Below, one piece after another: positions 42,860 through 51,603 of a DNA stretch of 64,000 nt. The position numbers and the translations under genes were made by a program. Every line of letters starts with the position of its first letter. Positions within the stretch are counted from its first letter, which is position 1. The stretch covers positions 558,001 through 622,000 of the forward strand of contig WGNR01000012.1 of the NCBI GenBank assembly GCA_016124445.1, read 5' to 3'. Under the pieces are notes generated by a model. That model had not been told where the DNA came from and searched no databases. It worked only from the letters and a program-made list of their open reading frames with translations. The stretch is from a bacterium (lineage in GTDB: Bacteria; Planctomycetota; Planctomycetia; Pirellulales; Pirellulaceae).

Positions 42860-45364
42860 ATGCCAACTCGCGCCATCATTTCGATTCTGCTGCTGGCCAT
42901 TGCCGCCGGCATTTCCTGGGGAGATTCGCCCCTGGAAGAGGATCGTCGTATGGTGCAAGGCCTGCTCGATCGCCAGTTGTTCGATTTAGCCGAGCGTTAC
43001 GCCGCCGCGAGAATTGTCGCCGAGAACGCCTTGCCGCTCGATCGGGCCGAAATGGGAGCCGAACTGGTTCGTGCCTATACGCTGCACGCCATGAATGCTC
43101 GGCCAGATCAGCGGGATGCATTGTGGAAAGCGGCCGCGACGGTGCTGCCGCAGTTTCAAAAGCAGTTTCCCAATCTGCCCGCAGGCATTCTGCTTGAAGT
43201 GCAAAACACCAACAGCCAATTGGCTCACCTGCGACTGCTCCGGCAAGAAGGAGAAGTCTTCCAGGACCAGCCCAAACTGGCCGAGGCCCAACAAATTGCC
43301 GCCCAGGTTCTGAACCAGTACGAGCGACTCCAGGAACAGGTCGATCAGCTGCTGCGGCAGTCGCACACACGTCCCGGCGACGTTCCGCTTAGTTCTGATC
43401 AGCTTCTGGCGCTTTCGCGGCGGGTAACGCTCAGCCATGCGGAAGCGTTTGAAGAACAAGGTCTCGCTTATCCGGCCGATTCGTTGGATCGGACCAACGG
43501 CATGGCCCAGGCCCTGCAGCAGGTCGAGCCCCTTACCAAGCTGCGGCCTGATACCCAGGTACTTTGGCCGGCGCGTCTACTGGAGATTCGCGCGATGCGT
43601 TTCCTCGGGCGGCTCGATCAAGCGGAAGCCCGCATCGCCTACCTTTTACAGCAAGAGCCCCCACCCCAGGTTGCCTTGGCGGCCCGAGCGGAACTTGTCC
43701 GCATCGCCCTGGCGAAAAACAACTTGGATGCCGCAGTCAAGCTGATCAACCAAGGGCGAGAGATCGACGGCCAGCTATCCCCAGAGTTCGACTTCGCCTG
43801 CTTCGAGACCTACCTGGCCGAGTGGAAACTAGCCGAACAAGAGCATCAGACCGAAGAGGTAAAAACGTGGCAAAGCCGCGCCGCCAAGGTCGTTCAAGAA
43901 TTGGATCAGTTGCATGGCCCCTACTGGGCTCGTAGAGCCGAGCAGCGGCTGACCGGCAGCGCTTCCAGTGGCGGCACCCAAAACCTGGACCTGATTCGCC
44001 GCACGGCCGAAGGTTACGTGCGGCAAAAGCAGTGGGCCGAAGCGCTGAAGAACTATGACCTTGGGATTGCTGCCGCACGTCAATCAAGCCAACCGACGGC
44101 CGAATACCAATTCCGTCTGGCCGCCGCGGCGGTTTCGATTCAGTCGGGCGATCTGCCCAGCGGCGTGAAACGGCTGCGCGAGGCCGCGATCAGCTTTCCG
44201 GCCCAGAAGGATGCCTCCCTACGGCATTTGACAGCGGCCTACTACCAGTCGCAGATTGCCAAGCAATCTGATCCCCAGCAGCTCAAGCTTTACATTGACC
44301 TCTTGCACGAGAACCTGAGCCACTGGTCGGACGGCGAACCTTCCGCTCAGGCCGCCATGTGGCTGGGACAGATCGAGTTCTCGCAAGGCCATTGGCGTGA
44401 AGCAACCGAGGCGTACCTGAAGATCCCGGCCAGCTCGACGCATTTCGCCTCGGCGGTCGAAGGAGTTCGGCAATCGTCGCTCAAATGGTTTCAGCGGGCT
44501 GTCGGCAAGGACGAACTGGTCCTGCAAGACGTGCGAAAGGTGATCGACTACTTCGAGCAAGTCGTGCTCCAGGGTCAAGCGAATGGCGGCCAGTGGACAC
44601 CGACGATGCGGCTGGCCGCAGAATCGGCCGCCCAGCTTTGGTTGAATTACGTCGACAAAGGGTACGGTGACGCAAAATCGGTGTTAGATGTCGCAATTCG
44701 TGCGAATCCAGATGCGCCAGCAGGCTGGCGAAGTCGCCTCGAATCGCTCCAAGTGATCGCCCTGGCGGGGCAGGGCAAGCTAGACGAAGCCAAAGCCAAA
44801 CTTCAACAGGCGCGGGAAGATAGCCCGAATCATCTGTTCGAAGTCCTGCAAGCACTCGGACAGATGGCCGAGTCCGCTTCTCCCTCGGTCCGTCCGCAGA
44901 TTGCCGAGATGGAACTGACCGTCATCGAGATGCTGAAGCCGAAGCTTGCTCAGCTGGACGGGGCGACTCAAAGAGTGATACAAACCCGTCAGGCTGAAGC
45001 ACTTGCCGCGAGCGGTAAGCTGGACGAAGCGATTCGGAACTATCAGATCCTGGCCGCCGAGAACCCGGAGAACGAGGAGATCCAAATTGGCCTGGCCGAG
45101 ATGCTTTCGCGGGGCACCACCAAAGCGCTGCAGGAACAGGCGCTGGATCGTTGGCGAATCATCAGCCGGAAAAGCCGTACGAAGTCGCCGACATGGTATT
45201 TGGCCAAGCTCGAGATTGCTCGCTGCCATTTGAAACTTGGCGACCCGGAAGAAGCGAAGCAAGTCGTCCGTTACTTGCAGACGTTATACCCAGATATGGG
45301 CGGGCCAGAGATGAAATCGCGATTCGTGCAATTGATGCAGCAGGCGTCCGGGCCGTCGCGATAG
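42860..45364 (+). CDS. Large secreted TPR-repeat protein, last gene of the ExbB/ExbD operon
   Basis: 834 residues with a signal peptide ending near ISWGDSPL. The rest is almost entirely helical repeats of TPR type: LLDRQLFDLAERYAAARI, LRFLGRLDQAEARIAYLL, AEALKNYDLGIAAARQ, WLGQIEFSQGHWREATEAYLKI, IALAGQGKLDEAKAKLQQA and ARCHLKLGDPEEAKQVVRYL. It should be a periplasmic scaffold with a long concave binding surface. As the terminal gene of a VWA-repeat-ExbB-ExbD-ExbD cluster, it may be the passive outer component pulled or gated by the motor, replacing TonB/TolA. This is inference from position. Confidence 0.8.
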   Translation: MPTRAIISILLLAIAAGISWGDSPLEEDRRMVQGLLDRQLFDLAERYAAARIVAENALPLDRAEMGAELVRAYTLHAMNARPDQRDALWKAAATVLPQFQKQFPNLPAGILLEVQNTNSQLAHLRLLRQEGEVFQDQPKLAEAQQIAAQVLNQYERLQEQVDQLLRQSHTRPGDVPLSSDQLLALSRRVTLSHAEAFEEQGLAYPADSLDRTNGMAQALQQVEPLTKLRPDTQVLWPARLLEIRAMRFLGRLDQAEARIAYLLQQEPPPQVALAARAELVRIALAKNNLDAAVKLINQGREIDGQLSPEFDFACFETYLAEWKLAEQEHQTEEVKTWQSRAAKVVQELDQLHGPYWARRAEQRLTGSASSGGTQNLDLIRRTAEGYVRQKQWAEALKNYDLGIAAARQSSQPTAEYQFRLAAAAVSIQSGDLPSGVKRLREAAISFPAQKDASLRHLTAAYYQSQIAKQSDPQQLKLYIDLLHENLSHWSDGEPSAQAAMWLGQIEFSQGHWREATEAYLKIPASSTHFASAVEGVRQSSLKWFQRAVGKDELVLQDVRKVIDYFEQVVLQGQANGGQWTPTMRLAAESAAQLWLNYVDKGYGDAKSVLDVAIRANPDAPAGWRSRLESLQVIALAGQGKLDEAKAKLQQAREDSPNHLFEVLQALGQMAESASPSVRPQIAEMELTVIEMLKPKLAQLDGATQRVIQTRQAEALAASGKLDEAIRNYQILAAENPENEEIQIGLAEMLSRGTTKALQEQALDRWRIISRKSRTKSPTWYLAKLEIARCHLKLGDPEEAKQVVRYLQTLYPDMGGPEMKSRFVQLMQQASGPSR

Positions 45365-45379
45365 GTTCTTCACGCCGGC

Positions 45380-45487
45380 CTAAACACCAAAAGGGTTGGT
45401 AGCTTTGATAGGACGGCAAACATTCAGGCCCATTACGAGTGCGGTCAAAGCTCCGAAGAAGATCAAGGTGGTTTGCAAGTCGAGCAT
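45380..45487 (-). CDS. Possible 35-residue single-pass membrane peptide
   Basis: Frame on the minus strand beginning MLDLQTTLIFFGALTAL, a likely membrane helix, with the tail CRPIKATNPFGV. An in-frame ATG further upstream at 45538 would add 17 residues. The ribosome binding site is unconvincing, so this is only a candidate. It occupies part of a 470-base gap. Confidence 0.3.
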   Translation of the reverse strand: MLDLQTTLIFFGALTALVMGLNVCRPIKATNPFGV

Positions 45488-45777
45488 TGTTCTGGTCTTT
45501 GCGAAAAAGGATTTCAGGGGGAAAACTTCCGATGCCATCCTTTAATTCACTTGCTGTGCCAAAACCAGATTTGGCGGGGCAAACGTCGAAATTCACCCGA
45601 AAATGCCCGCAAACCCCCAATTAATCCTTAGAGTTCGCCAAAGTCACCGGCAACCGAAATTGATGGCCGCTGTCAATTTGACAACACGCTTCGCCGGATG
45701 AGAAACCGGCGCGAAAGCCACTCGTAATCGCTAGCATTGCCACCAGTACGAACAGAAGTTCGCTTCGAAAAAGAAAA

Positions 45778-45802
45778 CGGAGCTCTCAAAACAAGAGCTC
45801 CG
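45778..45802 (-). terminator. Intrinsic terminator of the secreted-protein gene
   Basis: Stem cggagctct (45778-45786) with agagctccg (45794-45802), loop caaaaca. On the minus strand it is followed by TTTTC and a T-rich tail. It lies 34 bases after the stop codon of the gene at 45837. Confidence 0.82.
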
Positions 45803-45836
45803 CCGGTTGGTTTGCTTCGGGATCCAGCCGGATCGA

Positions 45837-46451
45837 TTAGGTTTCCGAATCAGCTTGCTTCGGAGCAGCCGGCGTGGGCTGTTCGTTGTAGCTGCCGGGG
45901 ACGTAACCTTCTTCGTCAATCACCGATTGGCCCGGATCTTGGTAGTAGACACCGCCTTGGTGTCGAGCTCCGCAGTTTCCGCCTGGGCAGCTACCGATCT
46001 TGTTGTTCCAGACCGGGCGGTAGTGAACACCCAGGTGCCAGCCGTAGTTCAGATTGTTGCCGTGCCACGTCCATGGGCCGCGAACGTGATAGACGCCAAA
46101 CTGCGAGGTGCTGTTCGGCTGATAAGGGGTAAGGCCCAAGCTGGCTGCAGTACCCGTCATCGGTCCAGGATAGGCTTTGCCGAACTGGTGATAGATCGGA
46201 ATCATCGAACTGCTGGGAACACCCCAGGCATAGTTGGTTTGCATGTTCGCGTTCGGTGGAACGACCGATGCTACCGGAGTCTGATAGTTCTGGTAGGCAT
46301 AGCCGCCATGCCACGGCAAATTGGAAGCATGCTGGGCGTTGGAGTTGTTGCTGTAGCTCCGTCCCCACAACCATCCAGCTTCAGCCGTTTGCACGCAGGC
46401 GCCGATGGTCAAGCCGACGAGTAGAGCGAGAGTCAATCGTGTCTGGGTCAT
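45837..46451 (-). CDS. Secreted Tyr/Trp/Asn-rich hypothetical protein
   Basis: 204 residues with a signal peptide ending VQTAEAGW. The mature protein is rich in Tyr, Trp, His, Asn and Gly and poor in charges: LPWHGGYAYQNYQTPV, GPWTWHGNNLNYGWHLGVHYRPVW and YYQDPGQSVIDEEGY. One CPGGNC motif sits near residue 155. It looks like an aromatic-rich surface or cell-wall component, and the Asn/Tyr composition is like other planctomycete surface proteins, but no family is recognised. The neighbouring gene is of similar type. Confidence 0.6.
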   Translation of the reverse strand: MTQTRLTLALLVGLTIGACVQTAEAGWLWGRSYSNNSNAQHASNLPWHGGYAYQNYQTPVASVVPPNANMQTNYAWGVPSSSMIPIYHQFGKAYPGPMTGTAASLGLTPYQPNSTSQFGVYHVRGPWTWHGNNLNYGWHLGVHYRPVWNNKIGSCPGGNCGARHQGGVYYQDPGQSVIDEEGYVPGSYNEQPTPAAPKQADSET

Positions 46452-46510
46452 CTTCTAGGTTTCCTAATTGAAGCGAGCGGGGGCGACGTCTGCCTCGTTG
46501 CCAGGTGCGA

Positions 46511-46876
46511 TTAAAAGAACGGGTTGTATGGCTGCACCCAATTTGGTGCGTGGTACCAATGAACTTTCGTACGGTTCAATCCTTGGCCGCCGTTGTAATA
46601 GTGGTAGTAGCGGCGATGGTGCTGATATAGGAACTCGTGCGGGTTAAGCGGCGGATAGGTGATGTACGTTTGCGGAACGTACGGTGGCGTCGTGATCGGT
46701 GAGGTGTACATCGCGGCAGGATAGCCGTAGTACGGATCCGCGACGTAATACTGGTTCATCATTTCGCCATGAACCGGTGGGCTCGGGTACTCGTAAGCCT
46801 GGGCGCTCGAAGTGATCGCCAAGCTTCCCGCGGCCATGACCAGGGCGAATAAGCAAGTGGTAACGATGCGTTTCAT
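46511..46876 (-). CDS. Secreted Tyr/Pro/His-rich hypothetical protein
   Basis: 121 residues from the ATG at 46876, with AGGAG about 11 bases upstream; an in-frame extension to 46918 is less likely because it precedes the signal peptide. The signal ends SSAQAYEY. The mature part is Tyr/Pro/His-rich (YPSPPVHGEMMNQYYVADPYYGYPAAMYTSP, where the run is quoted only in part) and ends with His-Arg/Tyr words (HHRRYYHYYNGG). It resembles its downstream neighbour in composition, not in alignment. Both may be surface or matrix proteins. The two genes are 59 bases apart and probably form one transcription unit. Confidence 0.6.
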   Translation of the reverse strand: MKRIVTTCLFALVMAAGSLAITSSAQAYEYPSPPVHGEMMNQYYVADPYYGYPAAMYTSPITTPPYVPQTYITYPPLNPHEFLYQHHRRYYHYYNGGQGLNRTKVHWYHAPNWVQPYNPFF

Positions 46877-47343
46877 CCGATTGATAGCTCCTGCCACGCA
46901 AGGCAATTGAACAACCACGAACTCGGGCCGTGGAAAGGATTTGGCTTCACCTATGCACTTCTAAGGTCGTAAAACTGGGCCCCATCATGATGAATGAGCA
47001 ATTTGGCAATCTGCGCGGGTCAGATAAATCCAGACCAGTCCGACCTAGAAATCATCGGCTATTCCGAGAAGCGCTGTGAGACTTTCTAAATCGATCGTTC
47101 CAAAAGCCCCTATTTTTCCGACTGTAACAGGCAATCCTAACCCCCTGAGCCTGCCACTATCCCCGCAATCCGCAAACTTTACTACAATCGGCCATTCGAC
47201 TTTTGGGCGCCCCCTCGCCCACAAGGCGAAGGAAATATAGGTTGAAAGAAGTCTCGGAGACTGCCCGGAAGGCATTTAGCCCCACTCTTGGGTGCCGACC
47301 GGTTCAGATCGATGCCCCCAATGCCAATTCAGGAGTGTTCACG
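46877..47343. other. Leader region before topoisomerase VI B
   Basis: About 470 bases, no separate gene supported. The frame of the topoisomerase gene is open from 47203, but this N-terminal piece (residues before 47344) has no domain character. AGGAG at 47331-47335 lies eight bases before the TTG chosen as start. Confidence 0.4.
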
Positions 47344-49464
47344 TTGTCGGAAGGCGCCACCACCACCGCGAATGGATCCGCAAAGAAGAAGTCGACCACT
47401 CGGCGAGCCACGGCCGAGTCGATGGCGAAGAAGCAGCGTGAGATCTCGGTCAGCGAGTTCTTTGCTAAGAATCGCCACATGCTTGGCTTCGATAATCCAC
47501 GTAAGGCATTGCTGACTACCATCAAAGAAGCGGTCGACAACTCGCTGGATGCCTGCGAAGAAGCAGGGATCCTGCCCGAGATCTGGGTGCATGTCGAACA
47601 GAGGGGTGAAAGCCGCTACAAGGCATCCGTCCAGGACAACGGACCAGGCATCCTGAAAAAGCAGATTCCGTTGATCTTCGGCAAACTGCTGTATGGCTCA
47701 AAATTCCATCGTCTGCGAATGAGCCGCGGACAGCAAGGTATCGGCATCAGCGCCGCCGGCATGTATGCCATTTTGACCACCGGCAAGCCGATCAAAATCG
47801 TCAGTAAAACGGGCAGGAAGAAACCGGCCCACTACTACGAACTTCGGATCGATACCAAGGTCAACAAGCCGGAGATCCTCAACGGCAAAGGAGACGGCGA
47901 AGACATCCCGCCGGGCGAAAAAGGGGAAAAGTACATCGCCGATCATGGCATTGAATGGGAAACGCACCACATTCCGGCCTCGCCCAATGAAACACCCAAG
48001 CCGCTGGCCCACGGTACCCGCGTGACCCTGGAATTGGAAGCTAAGTACCAACGCGGCAAAGGAAGTGTCGACGAATACCTCGAGCAAACGGCGATTGCCA
48101 ATCCCCACGTCACGCTTCATTACACCGACCCCAGCGGCGATCAGCGAACCTATCGCAGTTCGACCGACATCCTTCCTCCGGAAGCAACAGAAATCAAACC
48201 GCATCCGTACGGAGTCGAACTGGGTCGCCTCGTTTCGATGTGCAAGGAAACCAGCGAAACGAGCCTGTCCGGGTTTCTGACCAATTCCTTTTCGCGCGTT
48301 AGTCCTGCCATCGCCAAGCAGATCTGCGACAAAGCAAAGCTCAGCACGCGGATGCGGGTCAAGCGGATCGACCGGGACCATGCCGAACATCTATATACTG
48401 CGATCCAAGGTACCAAGATCAGCAATCCGACGACCGATTGCATCGTTCCGATCGGTGAAGAGCAAATGCTCAAAGGGCTGCACAGTGTCGTCCCAGCCGA
48501 GTTCTACGCCGCAGCGACCAGGCCGCCGGCCGTTTATCGCGGAAACCCCTTCCAAATCGAAGTCGCGCTGGCCTATGGCGGCAATGTCGAAACGCAGAAG
48601 ATCACCAAGGATCTGCTGAAAGAGCTACTGTACGAAACGGATGCCCGCACCGTCCGCCAGTTTTTAATTCTGACCTTCAACGGCTTGGGCCCCGATGCGG
48701 CCGACAAGATCTTGAAGGAATCGAAGCTGGGCACGCGTAAAAGCCCGAATAAGCTCAAGCCGAAAGAGGTCGATATCCTCTTTGAAGCGATGCAGAACGT
48801 GAACGTGAACGAAGGGCAGTCGATGAACGTTTATCGCTATGCCAATCGCGTGCCGCTTCAGTTTCAGCATGGCGATTGCGCGATTACCAAGACGATCGCC
48901 ACAACCAACTGGCGCTCGTATGGCTTGTCGCAATCGCGCGGCAACCTGCCGAGCGGCCCGGTCACCATCATGGTGCACGTAGCCAGCGTCTGGGTTCCGT
49001 TCACTAACCAGGCCAAGGAAGCGGTCGCCAGCTACGACGAGATCCAAAAAGAGATGCGTCTGGCTCTGCAAACCGTGGGACGAAAGCTGGGCATGTTCTT
49101 ACGCCGTCGTCTGAAAGTAAAGCAGCAAGCCGACCGCCGCAGTATCTTCCGACGCTACCTCGGAGAGGTCGCCCAAGCCGTCAGCGACATCAACGGCGCC
49201 GACAAGGAGGAGATCTACGGCAAGCTTCTGGAAGTCGCCAAAAAGAAGACTGCCGAAGCCGACATGGTGTTCGATGAAAGCGGCAAGGCGATCGAGCCAA
49301 CGGCCGCCGAATATGGCGGGGGCGTGCTGATCGTCGAAAAGGACGAAGACGAACTGCTGGCCGATATGCTCAATCGCCCCGAGGCCGAAGTCGAGCGAAA
49401 CGGGCATCCCAAAGGTGCGGCTCAGGGAGAGCTTTTCGACCACCAAGACGACGAGGACGAGTAA
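47344..49464 (+). CDS. top6B: DNA topoisomerase VI subunit B
   Basis: 706 residues from the TTG at 47344, chosen for the AGGAG eight bases upstream; an in-frame TTG at 47203 is possible. The GHKL ATPase domain shows KEAVDNSLDACEEAG (N-box, Asn and Asp), VQDNGPGI (second box) and RGQQGIGISAAGMYA (ATP-lid/Gly-rich box). The helix-two-turns-helix and transducer regions follow (IGEEQMLKGLHSV, YRYANRVPLQF). In archaea the B subunit moves ATP energy to the A subunit, which cuts both DNA strands. The N-terminal 30 residues are Ser/Thr/Lys-rich. No A subunit is present in the window. The C-terminus ends in an acidic tail. Confidence 0.88.
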   Translation: MSEGATTTANGSAKKKSTTRRATAESMAKKQREISVSEFFAKNRHMLGFDNPRKALLTTIKEAVDNSLDACEEAGILPEIWVHVEQRGESRYKASVQDNGPGILKKQIPLIFGKLLYGSKFHRLRMSRGQQGIGISAAGMYAILTTGKPIKIVSKTGRKKPAHYYELRIDTKVNKPEILNGKGDGEDIPPGEKGEKYIADHGIEWETHHIPASPNETPKPLAHGTRVTLELEAKYQRGKGSVDEYLEQTAIANPHVTLHYTDPSGDQRTYRSSTDILPPEATEIKPHPYGVELGRLVSMCKETSETSLSGFLTNSFSRVSPAIAKQICDKAKLSTRMRVKRIDRDHAEHLYTAIQGTKISNPTTDCIVPIGEEQMLKGLHSVVPAEFYAAATRPPAVYRGNPFQIEVALAYGGNVETQKITKDLLKELLYETDARTVRQFLILTFNGLGPDAADKILKESKLGTRKSPNKLKPKEVDILFEAMQNVNVNEGQSMNVYRYANRVPLQFQHGDCAITKTIATTNWRSYGLSQSRGNLPSGPVTIMVHVASVWVPFTNQAKEAVASYDEIQKEMRLALQTVGRKLGMFLRRRLKVKQQADRRSIFRRYLGEVAQAVSDINGADKEEIYGKLLEVAKKKTAEADMVFDESGKAIEPTAAEYGGGVLIVEKDEDELLADMLNRPEAEVERNGHPKGAAQGELFDHQDDEDE

Positions 49465-49598
49465 CGTCGGCGAATTCGGGTCGAGATTGTTTTCTCCCGG
49501 CCAATCACGTTAGGATGCAGAGACGGCGTTTTCTAAACCCATCGGCAAACGTTGACGCGACATCCTGGCACAATTGGCGGAATTAGAGGAACTCGACT

Positions 49599-50360
49599 AT
49601 GCCCAAAGTGGGAGAAACGATCGATCGATTCAACAGCTCGGTCCGCACCCTGTTGATTCTGCTGCTGTTGATCGCTTTCTCAGGCGTCTCGTACTACGCC
49701 TGGGCGATCTACAACGAAAAAGAAATGCAACTGGCCGCCAAAGATAAAGAAATCGAGGAGCATGTCACCAGAATCGGCGAGTTGGAAGATACCGTCGATC
49801 AACTTTCACTCCGGCTGAAACTACTGAAAATCGATCGCCGGGTGGCCAGAATGAAAGTGCTCAGTCAGAAAAAGGCGGAAGGCGCCGACCGAGTGCAATC
49901 GGTGATCGAATTTGCAGAAGTCGACCGCGATGGTACGCCACTTACCGATCCGCAGCAGTTCAAGATCGAAGGCGATATGATCTACGTGAATGGCAAGGTA
50001 GTGAAGTTCGACGACGAGCTGGTCGAGAGCAACGATCCCATGCGATCCGCTTCAATCTACATTCTGCAGAAGATCTACGGCGAGTATCAGAAGCCGATCG
50101 ACGGCTATGCGATCGACAAAGAGGGAGAGCGTCCCGAGGTTTACGGCCTGCGAGACAAGCCATCCGACTACGAGCAAAAGATCTGGGATAACTTCTGGGA
50201 CATTGCCAACGATCCCAAAAAAGCCGAGCAATACGGCGTACGAGCCGCCAACGAGGAATCACAAGGCATGCGGGTCCGCTCCGGCAAAACCTACGAAATC
50301 GAAATCCGCAGCAGCGGCGGTCTGACGATCAAGCCGCTGTCGGAGAAAGACGCGACCTAA
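49599..50360 (+). CDS. Membrane-anchored coiled-coil hypothetical protein
   Basis: 253 residues. One N-terminal membrane helix (about residues 16-36) is followed by a long coiled coil (NEKEMQLAAKDKEIEEHVTRI to LRLKLLKIDRRVARMKVL) and a C-terminal globular part, with YVNGKVVKFDDELVESNDPM and IYILQKIYGEYQKP. It lies 134 bases after topoisomerase VI B on the same strand. I considered whether it could be a topoisomerase VI A partner, but no Toprim or CAP motif is seen. Function unknown. Confidence 0.6.
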   Translation: MPKVGETIDRFNSSVRTLLILLLLIAFSGVSYYAWAIYNEKEMQLAAKDKEIEEHVTRIGELEDTVDQLSLRLKLLKIDRRVARMKVLSQKKAEGADRVQSVIEFAEVDRDGTPLTDPQQFKIEGDMIYVNGKVVKFDDELVESNDPMRSASIYILQKIYGEYQKPIDGYAIDKEGERPEVYGLRDKPSDYEQKIWDNFWDIANDPKKAEQYGVRAANEESQGMRVRSGKTYEIEIRSSGGLTIKPLSEKDAT

Positions 50361-50373
50361 TCGCGAAATCGAA

Positions 50374-51339
50374 TTATCCCGCTGTTAGCCCGTTGCGGAC
50401 ATTCTCGGGCGTTTTCCCTAACAGGCAATCAACCACCTGGCGGGAAACTCGGCTCCGCATGTTTTCCAGCGATTCGACACTCACAAACGCGGCATGCGGC
50501 GTGACGATCACGCGAGGATCGTTATAGGGGGCAATGGTCAGGTCACACGGTTCCGGGTCTTGGACGTCGAGAGCCGCTCCGGCGATTTCGCCTGCATCCA
50601 GTGCCGCGGCCAGGGCGTCGTGATCGATGATCGCTCCACGGGCCGTATTGATCAGGTAAGCCGTCGGCTTCATTTTCTTGAACTGCTCGGCTCCGAACGA
50701 CTTCTTCGTTTCCGGGGTGGCTGGAATCAGCAGAGAAACGAAGTCCGATTCGGCTAGCAGGCGGTCCATGTCGACTGTTTCGACCCCTTCTATCGTCTTT
50801 CCGCTGCGGCTGGTTGCCAGGACGTTCAGTCCCAGGCACTTCGCCTTTTTCGCCAGTTTCACCCCAATGTTGCCCAGGCCGACGATCCCCAGCGTTTGAC
50901 CTTCCATCCGCCGCATGGCCGGACCGGCCGACAGATCGTAAGTGCCTGACATCGTCTCGTGATGGTACATGGCCACCTTCCGGGCACACGCGAAGATCAA
51001 CGCCAGGGTGTGCTCGGCAACCTCGATCAGGCAGTAGTCGGGCGTGTTGGTGACCAGGATTCCCTTAGAAGTGCAGTAATCCATGTCGATATTGTCGAGA
51101 CCGATCCCCAGTCTTGCGACAATCTTCACATTGGACGAAGCCGATATCACTTTCTGAGTGACCTGGGCCCAGTTGGTCATGATGGCATCCACCTGGTGCT
51201 CTTTCGCCAGGCTGGCCAACGTTTCTTCATCATTGGCGGGTGCGACGATCAACTGGACGTCATTATCGATCAGAACCTGCTTTTCGATCTCAAGTTCTTC
51301 CCAGGCGTAATCGGTCAATAAAACGTGGAACTTGGCCAT
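50374..51339 (-). CDS. D-isomer-specific 2-hydroxyacid dehydrogenase (CtBP-like)
   Basis: 321 residues, the normal family size. The NAD-binding domain contains TLGIVGLGNIGVKLA (GxGxxG motif), and the active site set is present: Arg in INTARGAIIDH, Glu in LDVQDPEP and His in VTPHAAFVS. The N-terminal catalytic domain has VARLGIGLDNIDM. Substrate choice within the family (3-phosphoglycerate, glyoxylate, formate, lactate) cannot be told. The pattern and VSVESLENM fit the CtBP-like group often named C-terminal-binding protein. It reads in the opposite direction to both neighbours, so it is its own unit. Confidence 0.88.
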   Translation of the reverse strand: MAKFHVLLTDYAWEELEIEKQVLIDNDVQLIVAPANDEETLASLAKEHQVDAIMTNWAQVTQKVISASSNVKIVARLGIGLDNIDMDYCTSKGILVTNTPDYCLIEVAEHTLALIFACARKVAMYHHETMSGTYDLSAGPAMRRMEGQTLGIVGLGNIGVKLAKKAKCLGLNVLATSRSGKTIEGVETVDMDRLLAESDFVSLLIPATPETKKSFGAEQFKKMKPTAYLINTARGAIIDHDALAAALDAGEIAGAALDVQDPEPCDLTIAPYNDPRVIVTPHAAFVSVESLENMRSRVSRQVVDCLLGKTPENVRNGLTAG

Positions 51340-51603
51340 GATGCAAAGCGCTTCGGTTGGGTGCCATACGGACGGGAGCGGTCAAAAGTCCCATAATAAT
51401 GCTCCTCGGTGCCACGGTGAACCCTTGCCAGTTTGCCCGATTTCAGGGAGGAGAAGTTACCCAAGGCACTAAATGTCGGGTTTGCCAAGGGGCTTTTGCG
51501 ACCCGCCACGCTACCGCGTACCCTTCACCGTTTCTTCTAGGTCCCCTAAAATCGATGGATTCGACCGACCCAAGCCGCGAAGTGAACCCACGGACGAGCA
51601 TCT

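Noticed and set aside
49599..50360. Topoisomerase VI A candidate next to subunit B
   Set aside because: One membrane helix and a coiled coil, no Toprim Asp-x-Asp or catalytic Tyr region.
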